NCBI GenBank assembly: GCA_023653785.1
Contig: JAMKCH010002909.1
Location: 1-64,000, forward strand
DNA length: 64,000 bases
DNA from: Ophioderma brevispina
Lineage: Eukaryota; Echinodermata; Ophiuroidea; Amphilepidida; Ophiodermatidae
Reading direction: 5' to 3'
The notes beneath the pieces are model-generated. The model was not told the DNA's origin. It searched no databases and saw only the letters and a program-made list of their open reading frames with translations. Each line of letters begins with the position of its first letter. Position 1 is the first letter of the stretch. A program made the position numbers and the translations under genes. Of this stretch, positions 45,103-57,211 are shown one piece after another.

Positions 45103-48100
45103 TTATTATGTTTGAGAGAATCTTCGTCCATATTACTATACCACAAATGGAAAACGGTATACACGAACTGATGAAGTTTGTCAGTTGTGATTAATATGCA
45201 TCCGATATATAGTCCTATAAGTCACACAAGTACTATGTACTAAGTTTATAATTCCCCCTGTTCCAGTGGTCGCATTTGAGTTGCGTTTATGGCTTCCAGG
45301 ACGCTTTTGCCGTCGTTAGGATGCATTATAAAAATACATTTTGAATTGAGCTACACGCGTGAGCTGGACGTGGAAAAAATCCTTGAAATATCACTCCGAT
45401 TTCATTTCCCCAAGTACATCGCCAAAAAATGTTAAAATTCCCAGTGACTTGGCGCACTTTCGTGTTGCATTAATTTTGAATTAACAACTTAATTAGGTTT
45501 TCAAAGCTTTTTCATTTCTATTTGCATGCCAAAAGTTCGTAAAAATGAGTACTCATTTCTTCGGGAATTCCCTGCAAAGCACGCATGCGATACATGAATT
45601 GGTCTTACTCACATACTTCATAAACCCCTTATTGACTGAATAGGCACGTAAAATTACAGGGGAAAGAGTCTACCGGGCAGACAGGACAGTGCATAGGCCA
45701 TAGAGGGGTACCAATAATTGCTCACACGTGTTTAGTTGGCCCAACATAAGATCACTCCGCGCACGTGTCAATAGCTTGTATTGAAGACAGTATAAATTAA
45801 CCAATGTTGTTATTTCAATTGTCTTAAATTATCGATTGTATGGCTTTTTCATATGTCACACTTAATTTTGGAGGTTCACCAATTCAATATTCAAAAGGAA
45901 CGAATGTTGTGGGATGATATTTGTAAACAGGATGACCCCTGTGTGAATTGTAACAAAGATAAGGCGGGGTTCGAATAGCGCGATGCTGATGATATGTGCA
46001 GATATTAAATTAGCCAAACCACAGCGCAGCGTGGGAACATAAATGTCTGGCGCTCGTCAAACTAAGCCCTTACTACCAATAGAAACGTCAAAATTGTCTC
46101 AAGGGTTCCTGTTGACCAGTCAAGAGATGGCTCTCTAAACACACTTTCCCTGGACGTGTGGGAGTTAGGATTAAATACCCTTGGGAAAATCGATAGCTGC
46201 TTGTGCATAATTACAGCTAATTACATTGATAATCTGTATTTTTATATTTATTTTCATTCTTTTTTTACTCTTTTTGGAAAGTCCTGAACCCTTAACCTAA
46301 CACTTCTGTGGATATCTCGATCTCCTCTATCAGGTATTTGTTGAAGGATTAAAAAACTACAGATGATACATTTGTTGGCCAATTTTCAAAAAATTTTCCC
46401 GCTGACACTATGACTCATGTGGTTTACAAAAATGGCGATTTTCAATGCACAAAATACCTGTATAATGCATGAAAGCCAATGCACGCCGCAGACAGCACAC
46501 ACAAGATTCGAGTCGATTTGTTGTCTGTCTTCTCCTCTTCCTGCATTCAATTCCACCATGTAGCGATAAATGTTGGTTGTTGACTAGGTTCCTTGATCCT
46601 TGTAGATCCCTAAATGATCACGGCTCCAAACGTGTGACGAAATATGAAAAATCGCGAGTTTTTTTACGAACTGTCCCCACAGAATATTTACAGGCTAACG
46701 TGTGAAATCTCTCCGCGCAACAGGTCAGGTGTGTGGCCACCAAACGCATCCTGTAGGACTTGATCAAAATCTTGGACTGGCACCAGCCGTTTGTACTGAG
46801 TGTGATAGGTGTGAATGGCCTTCTTTTCTTTTTTTGCAGTTTTGCAAGAGTTAGTACTAATTTGGTCGACCTGTCAAGGTCCTCCGTGTTACACAGCCTC
46901 TATGGTTAAATCACTTTTCGTTGTAGAGGGTTCCGGACAACCCGTTTTTACTGGGGTACTGAGTTTGTGATGAAAAAACAATCTAGTTGCAGTTTGAAAT
47001 GACTGGTTTTAGGCTTAAAATGGAGTTCTGATTTTCAAGTCACGCTACCAGCTTTTTCAGATTTATTAATGGTAATCAATTCTGGGTCACTTCTAAGCCC
47101 AGGTTCCCGAGGCAAAGTGTTATCAAAACAAAACTGATCCTCTGATGCAAAAAAACCTCCATATCCTTGGGAATCCATTGTTTTTCAGAGGTATTTGTTT
47201 TAAGAAAACTACATGAACGCTAGCTCTCACAAACCAGAGCTTAAAACAAAGTAACGTTTTAAATGATATCTTTGCAGCCTGGGACACAGGACTAAACCGT
47301 ATAAGATAAGTCTTCTGGCATGTGCATTTTTCCATTCGAATCTCGTTCGCTGCTTATGGGCCGTGTAAACAATGCCGCTTTCAATTGTTCGGACGTTGAT
47401 CAAACGGCACCCAAAAGCGGAGGTTAAAATTAGAATAAAATAGTAAGAAACTGGCGATAATCATTATTATTATATGACAAAACGTATTTCAGAACGGCGA
47501 TGTGGGGGAAATTACCAAAAACAATGGTTTACCTCTGTGCTTTCCGGTTTTAAAAAAAGTGTGAGAAATAAAATAATGTGGTTTGAATCCATTTTAAAGT
47601 ACTTGGACTCCATACTTGTAATACTCAAACCTACGGCAGCCTCACCTATAGAACTATCAATAATATTGTTCGGAGGTAAAAATGTTTTCACTAATTATGG
47701 CACTGTCACAAAAACTTTATGTGAATTTGACTCACTCTCTCTCTCTCTCTTTATTTATATATATATATATATTATATTTCATTCAACTAGAATGATATAA
47801 TTTCCATAAGCCTATTTTCCATTCCACCTCACCAAGACACTATCATATAAACCACATGGATTGAAAACATATTTATTAATTTTAAATATTGAGAAGAGAA
47901 ACGGTATACAGGAGCCGAGTTTACTTTAAGTGGGAACTTGGGCTACAGGTAGCCCAGATTGAATATCCAATAACTCATTAAACAACTATATAAAGAAAAC
48001 GAAAAAGCATATTGAATGCAGCGATTGTTCTGTCCGTGACGCGGATATTCTACCAGAGAAGATGGTATAACATTTTAGAAAACCATCTTGTATTCTGTCC

Positions 48101-50030
48101 AGCTAACCCTGCTTGCTAACGTGTCCAGCCACCACTGGTTACCTGTCTGGAACTACTTTTTAATTTAGCCTACGTCTCCATCCCTCGGGCCAGCATATAA
48201 TTAAACTTGCCATCAGTGCCGCGTACGCGGTGATGATTAAATGATTTATACACACACTGGCCAAAAGTATTGCAACATGCTACAAACAAAATTCATAATC
48301 ACCAATTGATTTCAAATTACATCATGGATTCTTGACCACGCAATATGTATTAAATTCCAAAGTTGTGTTTTCCATACAGATGTTATTCCCCAGAATCCAT
48401 GAGGGTGAAAAAACGTTTGATTTGATTGTCATGTTCCCCAAATATTGCTGATTAACGGAACAGCCAACGATAACTTGTCGATTGCACTCCAGAAGGAATA
48501 CAGACACAGAAACAGAAGAAATGGCGTCAAAACAGCCGTTTAATGAATTGTACGGGTTGATTAGGGTTTATTTAAATATTTATGGGCGAAAAATCACAGT
48601 GGTTGTATAGACCGGAAATGAGATAAAGTCAATGAAAGACACTGTCTTCGAAAAATTCAAGAAATTCGGAGACGACCGAAATGCAATTTGAATGATAAAT
48701 CACATGATTTACGCAAATAACGTCTAATTAAGCGTTTCACATTGCATGACAAAACAGCACAATGTCAACGGTGTGATTAAAAGGTTGTTTTCAAGTTATC
48801 ATGTGACCCCTTTTTTGCCATTAAATTTTCCGAGTCCAACGATGATGAACATGCTCAAATCTTTTATTGACATTATATCTTTTCCGGTCCATACAACCAC
48901 ACCGATTTTCGCCCTAAATATTTAGAGTAGACCCTGACAAACCCGTAAAATTAATTTAGCCACTATTTTGCAGCCTTTGTGACGTTCCTATTTCGGTATT
49001 TCTTCTGGAGTACAATCGGCAAGTTATCATTAGCTAGCTCCTTAAACCCGCCATATTTAGGGATCATGGCAATCAAATTATACGTTTGTCGCACTACTTG
49101 ATTCTGGGAAACAGCATCTGATTGAAAATTACAACTTTGACAACAATTACCGTTATGTGTAGTTAGGAACTCTTGGTACAATTTGAAATCAATTTTTTAA
49201 TATAAATTGCTTTCTGCATGTTGCATATTTGGCCAGTGGGTTGTTTTTGGTGTCGTATTTATTCTTTTGAAAGACGGAGCCGGGAGCGTCAAGTTCTGAA
49301 ACAAATTGAAGCACAACCAAGTTTTTTAAATCAAAATACGCCAAACAGCACCGACTTGGGATTGATAAAAATGCTGCGCATTTTGAAGAGACTTCAAGAA
49401 TGTGAGATGTGATTGATGTAAGTCATAGTATTCTCTATCTTTCAAAGAATCCCGTTCAAAATCGAGTGGAAGTGGAAACAAGTCTTTCCTGTTATGTCTA
49501 GGTAAAAAAAACCAAATGGGCGGTTGTGGGTGTTGTAGGGGGTGTGCAAAAGTCATTGACGGTATCATGTTACATTATGCGCCCTCAACGGTGAAAATTG
49601 TCGGGGTCCACTATCATAGGTGAACAATTTGAGCCCATTTGTGAAGAAATCGGAGCATATTTAAGATAACCTTCGTGAGGACCTACATTGACGATTTTTG
49701 TTTAATCTCATAAAATAAGTTGTAAGTAATCAAAACGATACCTTTTTTAATCCGTTGGACAAGACGAAACTTTGGTTACTTTTGAGCGGTCAAGCATTTT
49801 TCACCCCTGTAGTATGAAATTCCCCCCCCCCCTCTGGATTTCCGCCCACACCTTGCGAGGCGGCACCCATGCTAAAATGTAATTAACCTTCATAGGAAGA
49901 CATAAATCCACTGAGAAATGAGCTCTTCTCCCACAGTTCACGGAATCGCTCCAATGACCCAACTTATTATATTGCATGTAAGTTTCCAAAGCCCGTGATG
50001 TAACTTGGTACAAAGAAGGGCCGTGGGATG
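45103..50030. other. Unassigned DNA
   Basis: No intact gene was found. The frame at 48963-49181 (-) and that at 49218-49412 (+) have protein-like composition but no recognised motif or splice context. (CT)n and (TA)n tracts lie at 47735-47775. A lone Tc1-type end sits at 48258. Confidence 0.35.
48258..48345 (+). mobile_element. Solitary Tc1-like transposon end
   Basis: ACTGGCCAAAAGTATTGCAA closely resembles the terminal inverted repeat of many Tc1-like elements. No opposite-orientation partner was seen within several kb, so this is a remnant. Confidence 0.45.
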
Positions 50031-50034
50031 ACCT

Positions 50035-52085
50035 TTTGACCTTGGGTGACCTCATGGGACCTTTGACCTTTTAGGAGGGGGAAGGCTGGGTGTGGGGAGG
50101 GAAAGGTGGGGTGTTGGGGAGGAGAAGGGTGGGGGGTTGGGGATGAGAAAGGGTGGGGTTTTTGGGGATGGAGAACGTGGGGTGTTGGGGAGGGAAGGAA
50201 GGGTGGTGTGTTTTTAGGACGGAAACAGTTGGGGTTTTTGGGGCAGGGTTTGGGTGTTAGTTACTGGTTGCGTGTGTCGGGAGTGGATCGGTGATGGTCA
50301 TGTGTGGTGGCACATCTGGGGAGGGGGTAGGTAGGATGTGCGTTGGGGGCTGGTAAGTGCATTGGGAGGGATCGTGGTAGATAGTTGGTGAGGGTGCATC
50401 GGGGAGGGGCAGGTGATCGTTTTGTGACCGCATGTCACCTTTGGTGCCCTCATCATTGGTGAGGGTTCATCAGGCATGAATCTGGGGATGGTGCATCATG
50501 TAGGGGGATGGGATGGCTTGACCTCATGTGTACCTTGTGACCCCATTTGACCTTGTGAACCCCATGTGACCTTGGTGACCCCATTTGACCTTGGTGACCC
50601 CCATGGTGACCTTGGTTACCCTTTGCCTGTGGTGAACCATTGACTGGTGACTCCATTGCCGTTGGTGACAGCATGGGAAACCTTGGTGACCCATGTACCT
50701 GGTGACCCTGTGACCTTGGTGACCCCATTGACCTTGTGACCCAGTCATGGGGAAGCTGGGTGTTAGGAAGGAAGAGGTGGGGTGGTTAGGGGGATGTTTG
50801 TAGGGGGGAAGGGTGGTGACGTAGAAGTGACGGGTGGTTTTTTCTGAGGGAACGGTTGGGTTATTGTTGGGGAAGGTTCGGGTGTTGGGAGGTTGTGATT
50901 GCGTCATGAGGGGGGTTGGATGCGTTCGGTGAGGGGTCGGGGTCCGTCGGTGAGGGGGTCACGGGTGGGGTGGGTCAGTGCGGGTCGGGAGGGTGGCCAT
51001 CCGGGGAGGGGGAGGGTAAGGTGCATTTGGGAGGGGGCGTGGTAGATATTTGGGGAGGGGCATGGTAGATAGTTTGGGGAGGGTGCACTCGTGGGGTTTG
51101 GTGTGATGATCTTTGTGACCCCTCATTTGACCTGGTGACCTTCACATCACCTTTGGTGCCATCATTTGGAAGGTCGTGGCATCAGGCCGAGGGGGGAGGG
51201 TGCATCAGGCAGTCAGGTGAGGGTGCATCAAGGTAGGGGGGGCGGGTGGAAGTGACCTCGTGTGATGGGTGGATTGACTCTTGTGCACCTTGGTACCCCA
51301 TTATGGACTTTTGGTGCCCCATGTAGACCTGGTGAACCCCTGTTGATCTTGGTGACCCCCATGTGACCCTATGTGACCCCCAATGACTCAGGACCCCAGT
51401 CATTGGGAAGCTGGGAGTTTTAGGAGGCAGGAAGGTGGGTGTTTTGGGAGGGGGAGAGGTGGGGACGGGAAGTAAGGGTGGGTTCGAGGAACAGGTGGGG
51501 TTTTGGGGGAAGGTTAGTTTTTGGGAGTTGTGGATGCGTCGGGAGGGTGGGTGGGTGGGGTCGTGAGGGGGTTGGGTTCGTCGGTGAGGGGTTGGGGTGC
51601 GTCTGTGAGGGGTGGGGTGCTTCGTTGATGGGTCCGGGTGGGTGCATCGTGAGGTGGAAGGGTGGGTGGCCTTGGGGAGGGGGCAGGTGTCAGGGATCTT
51701 TGTTACTTTCATGTGACTTGGGACCTCCAGGTCCACCTTTGTGCCATTAATTGGGGAATGGTTCTGGTGCAGTCAATCAGATCGTGAGGGTGCATCAGGT
51801 GGGGACGGGTGGGGTACCTCATTTACTTGGGACCCCATGTGGACTTTGGAACCCCCATTTGGTGACTTTGTGACCCCCATGTGGCCTTTGTGACCCCATG
51901 TGACTTTGGTGACCCCACGTGACATTTGTGACCCAGTGACCATTGGGACCCATGTGACCCTTAGTGACCTTGTGACCACGTGTGACCTCAGTGACCCAAT
52001 GTAACCTCAGTGACCCAATGTAACCTCAGTGACCCAATGTAACCTCAGTGACCCAATGTAACCTCAGTGACCCAATGTCCCCTTT
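50035..52085 (+). repeat. G-rich / TGACC higher-order satellite (~665-bp period)
   Basis: Three long units start at GAAGCTGGG boxes (50081, 50752, 51407). Each has a G-rich half (GGGTGGGGTGTTGGGGAGG types) and a half built from 16-20-base units of TGACCTTGGTGACCCCATG. The G-rich half also carries GGGTGCATC and ATCGTGGTAGATAG blocks. Frames of up to 184 codons (51182-51736 minus, Pro/His/Thr-rich) are translations of the repeat in varying phases and not genes. Confidence 0.85.
51986..52078 (+). repeat. Five perfect 19-bp units
   Basis: CCTCAGTGACCCAATGTAA repeats exactly with period 19 at 51986, 52005, 52024, 52043 and 52062, the last unit changing at its end. Perfect identity at the array edge contrasts with the diverged core and suggests very recent slippage. 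Confidence 0.9.
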
Positions 52086-52089
52086 TGCC

Positions 52090-53047
52090 CATTCACAACC
52101 CACAATGGCAGAGGACACTAGCGTCCAACAACCACATGTTTTACTGTTGCACCCAAAATGGTGATGTCCAATATTTATGTTTCGATGTTCCATTTTCTTG
52201 TCATTCCCTTGCAATACTCCAACAAAATAAAGATTTAGGGCTCAATTACATGAAAGTAGTAGTCTTCAAAAGTATTGGTGACAAGCCAAAAACATAACCA
52301 ATTGATTAAACCATATTATCTTCAAGCTTGGAAAATGACATATTTGGAGATTAAAGATATTTGCCTGGTATTCTCAAAAAAGAGTAACTTTAGACCTGGG
52401 ACTTCTTAGGTCCATAAACTGATCACTGATAGCCTCATCCCCAGGGACCCAAAGTTTTACCAAATGTGATCAAAATTTTGATATCAGTTGAAAGCTATTT
52501 TTTGTGAGCAAAAATTAGCTTTAAAATAAAGCTATTAATGGGCCACTGCATCATTGATGCTCTGGTTTACCTAGCGAGATGGCTAATTGATTCTTCTGCT
52601 GTTGGAAGTAGATTTGCCGGGAGATCTGCAACGATAAATGAGGGATTTTAAAGTGTGTATTGGCCCACATCGAGAGAGTACCTCTGTTTGGAGTAAAGTA
52701 TTTTCAGGTCAGTTGAAGTAATCCTTGAAATCCAGGCCAGTACATATTATCATGGCCAGGCATGGTACATAACTGTAACTTTATTTAGGCAAAGAGCAAC
52801 TCGCGGAAATCTTGAAGTTGAAACAATTTTTTATTGACGTCTGCCTCGAAGACGGAGATAATTACCAAAGTGGATGTCTATAAAACATCAGATCGGTGAT
52901 AAATCGTCATCTGAAGAGGTGTAGACAGGGGATTTTTATTTTTTACAGAGCCAATATTTTTTCAAGTCATGAACTGGCCAAGCTAAAGTTCTTAAAATGA
53001 AAAGTGTATAGTAATATAGGACACAAGATTCTGAAAACATAATAATG
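52090..53047. other. Unassigned DNA
   Basis: No gene or repeat boundary was recognised. Confidence 0.35.
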
Positions 53048-53169
53048 ATAAAATTGGATTCTTGTGTTTGTCCAATACCCAAATATATTGGTCTCGCTAT
53101 GAGTTGAAAAATATTTTTTTTCCAACTCATAGCTTGACCAATAATATTGGACTTAAAGAATCCAATTTT
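53048..53169. repeat. 122-bp imperfect palindrome
   Basis: Two ~60-bp arms mirror each other: TAAAATTGGATTCTT..CCAATA..ATTGGTC..GCTATGAGTTG and its reverse complement, meeting around AATATTTTTTTT. It ends two bases before the right half of the GTGTCGCCTGC element. The core GCTATGAGTTG is shared with the 44.7 kb foldback. Confidence 0.75.
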
Positions 53170-53171
53170 AT

Positions 53172-53447
53172 ACCAAACTTGGGTCACAGGTGCAACATGG
53201 CATCCCCCGTTTGTTGATGAGGTCAACGGTCACATACTGAGGTCAAAGGTCATGTGAGGTCAAGTTGTAAAATAGGCTGAAAATGTGAAATTGACCTCAT
53301 TTGAAAAGTTGAAGTTCAATTGGAACCAAACTTGGTTTATGGAGTTTACATGCAAACCCTCATTTGTTTATGAGGTCAAAGGTCACACATCAAGGTCAAA
53401 GGTCATGTTAGGTCTATCATTCACAAACCGCAACGGCAGGTGACAAA
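53172..53447 (+). mobile_element. Right part of GTGTCGCCTGC-TIR element with DR1 motifs
   Basis: It starts ACCAAACTTGGGTCACAGGT, exactly where the left fragment at 45102 stopped, and contains nearly two ~152-bp units with AGGTCAAAGGTCA. It ends AACGGCAGGTGACAAAAGCG, the mutated counterpart of the intact right end at 60037-60047. Confidence 0.7.
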
Positions 53448-53449
53448 AG

Positions 53450-54240
53450 CGGTCCGAGCACCTACATATTATTTGATGATGCCCGATTTGAATTTTGTAA
53501 TGATTTTCCTAAAAAAACGATCAAAAAATGCTAAACAGAGACCAACATAGCGCTCTCATTTCGTCCACTATCAAAATAGCATAATTTGTAGTAACTGTGA
53601 GGTAGCTACGTGGTAGCTGCATGTCTACTCCGGTACTGTCTAAACCATATCCACCTTCTCTCCACCCAATGGGCAACTACAGGATAGCCATCGGGGTTAG
53701 GTACTGTGTATACCTAATAACTGTGTACTTTGGAAGTGCTATCTTGCAGCTACTGCATCACAACTTGCCTGGTGTGTACTGTGCAGTAGAGTAGCTGCCG
53801 CGGTAAACACCGTGTAGCTGTCGTATAGGCTACCACGCGAGTAAGAAAACGGCCGTGTACATTGTAGATCAAGGCTTCAAAAATGTGTTACAGAAGACAA
53901 AAAACAAAACTAGAAGCTGCAAGAGTGTGAGCCAAGTTATGTGGATGTGTAGAGATGCTTTGGCTATTTGAGGTTCTTGGCGGGGGGGGGGGGGGGGGGG
54001 GGGGGGGGGGAGCAGTACTATATAATACTTTGGCAACTTTTCTGTAAACGGTCGGCAATCCATAAGAGCTTATGCGCATGCGTTGTAAACAGCTGACAGA
54101 GAAATATGACCTGACAAGCCACATTGTATGTCTTTGCGTAGAGTTGGGTGAATTGTATGAGCGGTACGAATTTCAATAATTCAAGGGCTTTTGCCCAAAT
54201 TAAAGAACATTTCCAAGAAAATATCACTACACGATATTGG
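53450..54240. other. Unassigned DNA with 29-base G run
   Basis: 53590-53830 carries repeated GTAGCTAC / GTAGCTGC motifs related to 44130-44310. 53982-54010 is an uninterrupted run of 29 G. Poly-proline frames on the minus strand come from that run. Confidence 0.45.
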
Positions 54241-54244
54241 TGGC

Positions 54245-54650
54245 GAAGTTATTAGTTGGCGAAGGGGGACTATAGAAATGCTAACCGTCCGTGTGTGTGT
54301 GTGTCCCACGCGATATCTTTGGAACTAAGTAAATGTGGAAGTCCATCTTCGCAACATAGGTGTATCTCAAGTTGGCGGTGGGTGGGATACAAAGTGGGTC
54401 ATGTGGCATGGGTCAAAGGTCAAATGTGGTCAAAAATAGGGTCAAATATGGGCAAAAATAGGGCTAAATCGCTATAATAAACGTTGTCAACATGATATAT
54501 TTTGATTGGAGCAAGTATGGGTGTCCATCTTCGTATCATAGATGTCACTCAAGTAGGCTGCGGATGAGTTCGGAGGAGGGTCATGTGGCATTGGTCAAAG
54601 GTCAAATGGGGTCAAAAATAGGCAAAAATGGAGTTAAATTGCTATAAACC
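54245..54650 (+). repeat. Two-unit ~190-bp repeat with GGTCAAAGGTCAAA
   Basis: Two units share GTCCATCTTCG, GGTCATGTGGCAT, GGTCAAAGGTCAAATG, GGTCAAAAATAGG and TTGCTATAA, near 54340-54475 and 54520-54648. The right side is cut by the GGCACCGG element at 54654. Confidence 0.65.
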
Positions 54651-54653
54651 TTA

Positions 54654-55575
54654 GGCACCGGAATTTTGCGCGATCGTGCAAAACGTGAAAAAAATCACAA
54701 ATTTTGGGGTCTATCACAATTTTGTTGGTCCATCGCAAATTTTCACGATTTGTAAAAAAACACCTTTTTAATGTTAATTTGCCAATAAACAAACACACAC
54801 TGATTATTAAATCATTATTATGCAAACGTCGGCGAAAATTGATGACTCACCAAGCTTCCAATAAGTGCAAAATATAGTCCAAATGTATTTATAATCCTAG
54901 CGTAGAACCCTACCTCTAACCTTGATTTGTTGCACACGGATGATCCGACCTATTTTCCATTGTGAAGCGTCATGATATGGTTGCGCTTCGGACGTGCATT
55001 AAGCAATAATATTGACGCATATGCTATCAAAGCTATCAACGCGCGGTATCGGGTCTTTGTTCATAATTGGTTTATCCATGGGATAATCTCTTCGGAATTA
55101 AACAAATTCGGACTTCGGTAATGCAGAAGAGATGAAACAACAACTCCCACAAGTGGGAATTTCCATTCAGGGGCAAGAGTGGAAAACCCGTCACGCCGGC
55201 CGGGGATTCCCCACTGGGATTCCCACGTGCGAAAGTAAATTATACTCGGGGATGTATACAAAGGCCTCAGCCCGCGGCAGTACCATCTACATCTAATTCA
55301 AATATTTTATTCGGAATAAGAAGGGAAAATAACAGGTGATAATGATGTGCTTCTTGACATTTTTCAGCCGAGAAAAAAGTAAGAAATAGGATGTTAACTT
55401 TGGAAGTTTGAGCATTGTTTTTGCAAAGACTTTTTCGTGTTCCTGGTTAACTAGCAGGGCAAACATTAGGAAACACATTTTCGTGCTTTTTACTTTAAAA
55501 ATCGTGCATTTTCGCACATTTCAAAATACGGGTCGCATATTTTGCCGTTTTAAATCGCGCAAAAACTCCGGTGCC
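54654..55575 (+). mobile_element. GGCACCGG-TIR element, copy 2 (922 bp)
   Basis: Inverted ends GGCACCGGAATTTTGCGCGA and ATCGCGCAAAAACTCCGGTG are well preserved. ACCTTA occurs on both outer sides (54648-54653 and 55577-55582), a possible target duplication, though a shorter CCT duplication with longer TIRs fits as well. The element is non-coding. It interrupts the GGTCAAAGGTCAAA repeat. Confidence 0.8.
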
Positions 55576-55945
55576 TACCTTATCTGTTGTGGTAGGATGA
55601 TGAAACTGGGTGGGTGTGGTCAACATTAAGTGCCGAAAATTTTGAAGGTCATGTCAATGGAAGAGCCTCAGTGGTTCAAGAACCACTTATTTCCATCACA
55701 TTCTTCCCTGAGATCTTAAAATTGTTGCTTCTTGTTCTTTAGCTACTGCCCTGGGCCTTGTTTACTTACAAATTGATTATCTTCCCTCTCATACCAAATT
55801 TACGTTGGTTCAGCGAGCAGAAAAAATGCAATTCATCAGGCAAATATCCCTAAATTTCCGTCTTGGCCCATTGACTTATGTGAAGGCCGCAACCTCTAAA
55901 TCACAAATTTAGTATCGAACATCATTTGTCCCCCCCCCCTGGTTC

Positions 55946-56040
55946 TTGGAGTTCAATTATTGAATGTGACCCTGGATTTCAATTATTGAAGGTGACCCTG
56001 GATTTCAATTATTGAATGTGATGCTGGAGTTCAATTGTCA
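55946..56040 (+). repeat. 26-bp minisatellite, ~4 units
   Basis: CAATTATTGAATGTGACCCT recurs with exact period 26 at 55954, 55980, 56006 and 56032, the last unit diverging. Confidence 0.85.
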
Positions 56041-56472
56041 AATTCGTAGTAATCATTCCAATCTTTCTACCTGACAATCACCACAAAAAAAGGCCGCGCT
56101 ATTTTTTGTGTTAGATTTAGGGGCAACTTCCCCCTAACAACAAGGCAGGAGTCCGCTCTGTGATTTTTGAAAAGTGGCAAAATATGTCATTTTACCCTCG
56201 TCCAACCACCCCCCCCCCGATAACAGCAATGTGTGCAATGCCAGTGTGCTTTCCCCGCGGTACAAAGATCTTATTTTTGTGGATAATGGTACTTATTCTA
56301 AAATGCACATGATTCAAAATGTTACAAAAATAAATTTAGAAGTTAACGTTGACTAAGAAAAAAAAGGGTTTTAACATTTATACGTTTCATATAGTGTTAC
56401 GTTACGCGCTTTATTTGATCCATAGGTTAAATTTTAAATCAAATGAAAAAAAAAAAAAACCGAATTTCGAAA

Positions 56473-56562
56473 GTGAAGGACTTTATTCGAACCGGCGACC
56501 CTCACCAAACTCCCCGCTTGCAAGGCGCGATCTTTGCCTCTAAGCCAAATCTCTCCTTACAT
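56473..56562 (-). repeat. tRNA-like sequence (type II, SINE head)
   Basis: On the minus strand AAGGA pairs with TCCTT near the ends. An A box TTTGGCTTAGAGGC, an anticodon-like loop CTTGCAA, a long variable region and the B box GGTTCGAAT follow in order. Several stems do not close, so it is degenerate. A plus-strand relative of its 5' half lies at 57003-57040. Confidence 0.5.
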
Positions 56563-56947
56563 ACTAATCATTCGTTCAAACCTAAAATATGTTTAAATCA
56601 ATTAATCGACGAACGGTAAACCAATCCTACACACTTAAATCAATGCTGATGCCACGATACCCCATTATAACATAAGACTGACATGAGTCAATGATCTTTT
56701 TCATATGGTTTGTCGTGGTGTAGCGTTTGATTTTTACTAAAGAACAATGTTCAGAGATAATTTATTCTTGAAAATAGAATTTTACCCAACCGTTTTATCG
56801 ATGTCATGGACAAGGTGACATTATGGAATCGGTTTGATAAAGATCACTTCACGTATAACAATGGGTTGTTTACATCTGTTTGTTCAGTAAAATTATAGAG
56901 CCATACCCAATTTTATCTTTGCTTGTTTTGTGATGCCTTTTTATCCT

Positions 56948-57173
56948 CATCGTCGTCGTCGTCGTCGTCGTCATCATCATCATCATCATATGTAAAGAGC
57001 TCATTGGCTTAGAGGCAAATATCTCGCCTTATAAGCGGTTTTCCAAAGCAAGTCCTGCCATTTGGAAATCGGTTATTTTCATTTAAAATGTAAAGCTTAC
57101 CCTATGTATCCTATAAGCGCTAACCCTATCTGAAACGTATGGAAACATGGTTTAAAATTTTTCATTTTTTTCT

Positions 57174-57211
<38 letters not shown>

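Noticed and set aside
48963..49412. Frames at 48963-49181 (-) and 49218-49412 (+)
   Set aside because: Protein-like composition only; no motif, splice context or repeat conservation supports them.
51182..51736. 184-codon Pro/His/Thr-rich minus-strand frame
   Set aside because: It is a translation of the G-rich/TGACC satellite, the unit length is not a multiple of three, and neighbouring units are open in other frames.
53982..54010. 29-base G run as a biological signal
   Set aside because: Long homopolymers are frequent slippage and sequencing-error sites; nothing around it suggests a role.
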